Position numbers and translations under genes: made by a program
In this document: positions 62,685 to 64,000 of the stretch, piece after piece
Layout: the number at the start of each line of letters is the position of its first letter
Numbering within the stretch: position 1 is the first letter of the stretch
Notes under the pieces: generated by a model
Database searches by the model: none
What the model was told of the DNA's origin: nothing
What the model saw: the letters and a program-made list of their open reading frames with translations, nothing else
Assembly: GCF_002368415.1 (NCBI RefSeq)
Contig: NZ_AP018290.1
Span: 2,049,470 to 2,113,469, forward strand
DNA: 64,000 bases
Source: Calothrix sp. NIES-4105
GTDB taxonomy: Bacteria; Cyanobacteriota; Cyanobacteriia; Cyanobacteriales; Nostocaceae
Reading direction: 5' to 3'

Positions 62685-64000
62685 ATGAAAATTTTAGTTA
62701 TCGAGGATGATGTGCTTGTTTGTGAAGCGCTAACGCTCATCCTTACCGACCAAAACTATGCAGTTGAGACAGTAGCGGATGGTGAAGCCGCTAAAGATTT
62801 AGTTCAAACTTACGAGTATGATTTAATACTGCTTGATATTGTAATACCCAAAATAGATGGTATCAGCCTTTGCCGTCAAATTCGTGACTTAGGTTTACAA
62901 ACCCCAATTTTGTTATTAACAGGACGCGATAGCAGTCACGATAAAGCAGTCGGTTTAAATGCAGGTGCTGATGATTATCTTGTTAAACCTTTCGATCAAG
63001 AAGAGCTAATAGCGAGGATACATGCTCTTTTACGCCGTGGTCAAATGTCTTCACAACCTGTATTAACAGCTGGAGAATTAAGACTTGACCCGACTAGTTG
63101 TGAAGTTAGCTATGGCAATGAAATCTTGGCTTTAACTCCAAAAGAATACGCGCTTTTAGAACTTTTTATGCGGAATAGCAAGCGAGTATTTAGCTGCGGA
63201 ATGATTTTAGAGCATTTATGGTCTTATGAAGAAGTTCCTAGCGAAGATGCTGTTCGTACTCATATTAAAGGGTTACGGCAAAAGTTAAAAGCAGCTGGAG
63301 CATCTAGCGATATAGTTGAAACAGTTTATGGAATTGGTTATCGGTTAAAAGCATTACAACATCAAAAAACTGAGAAATCTACCTCTCATGTTGAAACAGC
63401 TTCTTCAAAGCAAAAAACGATTTCGGCAATCACTGGAGTCTGGCATAAGTATAAAGAAGTCGTCGCTCAACAAGTCAATATTTTAGTACAAGCTGCTGAG
63501 TCCTTAAAATCTAATAATTTTAAACCAGACTTACGTTCATCAGCACAAACAGTGGCGCATAGTTTCGCTGGCTCTCTAGGAACTTTCGGCTTGGAAAAAG
63601 GTTCTAAAATTGCCCGTAAGCTGGAGAAGATGCTACAACCTGAAAATGATTTAAACGCAAACGATGCGAAAAAAATTAATGAATTAATAAAAGCTTTAGT
63701 ACAAGAAATCGAGCAGTTTTCACCACCAACATCACAGTTAACTGAAAATGAACAAAACCAACTTCCATTGATTTTAGTTGTTGATAATGAAGTAGTAGTA
63801 GTCGAACTTATAAATCAAGCAATAAATAAAGGTTTACAAGTTATTGGCGCCAGTGATGTTAATACAGCTCGTACTAAACTTTATAGTGAACATCCAAGTA
63901 TTGTTTTGCTCGACCCTACTGTTTGTGAAAGTTGGGAGGATGTTAGTAGCTTACTGACAGACCTCAAGCAACGAAAACCACCTGTACCTGCTGTAATTTT
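62685..64000 (+). CDS. OmpR-type response regulator with Hpt and second receiver domain, 3' end beyond window
   Basis: Open from ATG 62685 to the window edge (438 codons seen). Residues 1-120 are a receiver: ILVIEDDVLVCEAL, phospho-Asp about 51 in LILLDIVIPKIDG and Lys in DDYLVKPF. Residues about 128-225 are an OmpR/PhoB winged helix (LTPKEYALLELFM, AVRTHIKGLRQKL, VYGIGYRL). Residues about 250-345 are an Hpt domain with AHSFAGSLGTFG (His about 292). From about 362 a second receiver begins (LILVVDNEVVVVELI, IVLLDPTV) and is cut by the window end. This is the natural candidate to bind the 11-bp-spaced direct repeats found through the island. Confidence 0.88.
   Translation, partial: MKILVIEDDVLVCEALTLILTDQNYAVETVADGEAAKDLVQTYEYDLILLDIVIPKIDGISLCRQIRDLGLQTPILLLTGRDSSHDKAVGLNAGADDYLVKPFDQEELIARIHALLRRGQMSSQPVLTAGELRLDPTSCEVSYGNEILALTPKEYALLELFMRNSKRVFSCGMILEHLWSYEEVPSEDAVRTHIKGLRQKLKAAGASSDIVETVYGIGYRLKALQHQKTEKSTSHVETASSKQKTISAITGVWHKYKEVVAQQVNILVQAAESLKSNNFKPDLRSSAQTVAHSFAGSLGTFGLEKGSKIARKLEKMLQPENDLNANDAKKINELIKALVQEIEQFSPPTSQLTENEQNQLPLILVVDNEVVVVELINQAINKGLQVIGASDVNTARTKLYSEHPSIVLLDPTVCESWEDVSSLLTDLKQRKPPVPAVI

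Overview
The window looks like chromosome from a filamentous, probably heterocyst-forming (Nostocales-like) cyanobacterium. The protein set supports this: a C-3',4' carotenoid desaturase (CrtD), pentapeptide-repeat proteins, AAA-like/WD40 giants, a CBS-CP12 fusion, a DUF4360 protein and an Rpn-family remnant. So do the dispersed intergenic repeats, such as GGTGGGC-N-GCCCACC palindromes and GTTGGGTTCCGTTCCTCC-type elements. The usual cyanobacterial HIP1 octamer (GCGATCGC) occurs only once by eye. The palindrome GGCGCC occurs about 90 times and CGCGCG about 50 times, so this genome appears to iterate different palindromes.

0-15.7 kb is mostly housekeeping: a partial fatty-acid-hydroxylase-like gene, metY-metX (O-acetylhomoserine route to methionine), a secreted pentapeptide protein, a CadD-like transporter, a PAP2 phosphatase, a histidine kinase broken by an internal deletion, a three-gene ATP-grasp operon with a 47-codon coupled ORF, crtD with a 62-bp tandem duplication over its stop, a membrane-anchored helical-repeat protein and hslO (Hsp33).

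15.9-26.5 kb holds four consecutive genes sharing an AAA-like NTPase module. Two paralogues end in 14 WD40 repeats. Two overlapping paralogues end in degenerate GGDEF domains and also have Asp-to-Asn changes at Walker B. 26.5-34.5 kb holds a sterol-desaturase-like enzyme, an MFS exporter and a 1662-residue single-module synthetase (pseudo-Asub, adenylation, ketoreductase, second Asub-like piece, carrier, thioesterase).

34.6-40.8 kb contains an archaeal-type aspartyl-tRNA synthetase preceded by what looks like a T-box leader. An ORC/STAND-like ATPase plus partner gene follows in a stretch without GGCGCC, then a pentapeptide membrane protein and a phosphodiester glycosidase.

41-64 kb looks like a stress or low-oxygen/NO adaptation island: CBS-CP12, universal stress protein, peptidoglycan-binding protein, Cys-rich small protein, Acg-type nitroreductase, solute-binding protein, PEP synthase, Hsp20, quinol NO reductase, two FAD oxidoreductases, a sensor-less hybrid kinase and a multidomain OmpR-type regulator running off the end. 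Seven copies of a 17-bp direct repeat, TCCTCA-N5-TCCTCA (11-bp period, usually TCCTCACAANNTCCTCA), lie upstream of these genes, including near the regulator. I infer a co-regulated, apparently undescribed regulon. The island also contains duplicated promoter cassettes, a candidate small RNA and several gene remnants (truncated amidohydrolase, Rpn nuclease, filamentous-haemagglutinin domain). I saw no tRNA, rRNA, CRISPR array or intact transposase.
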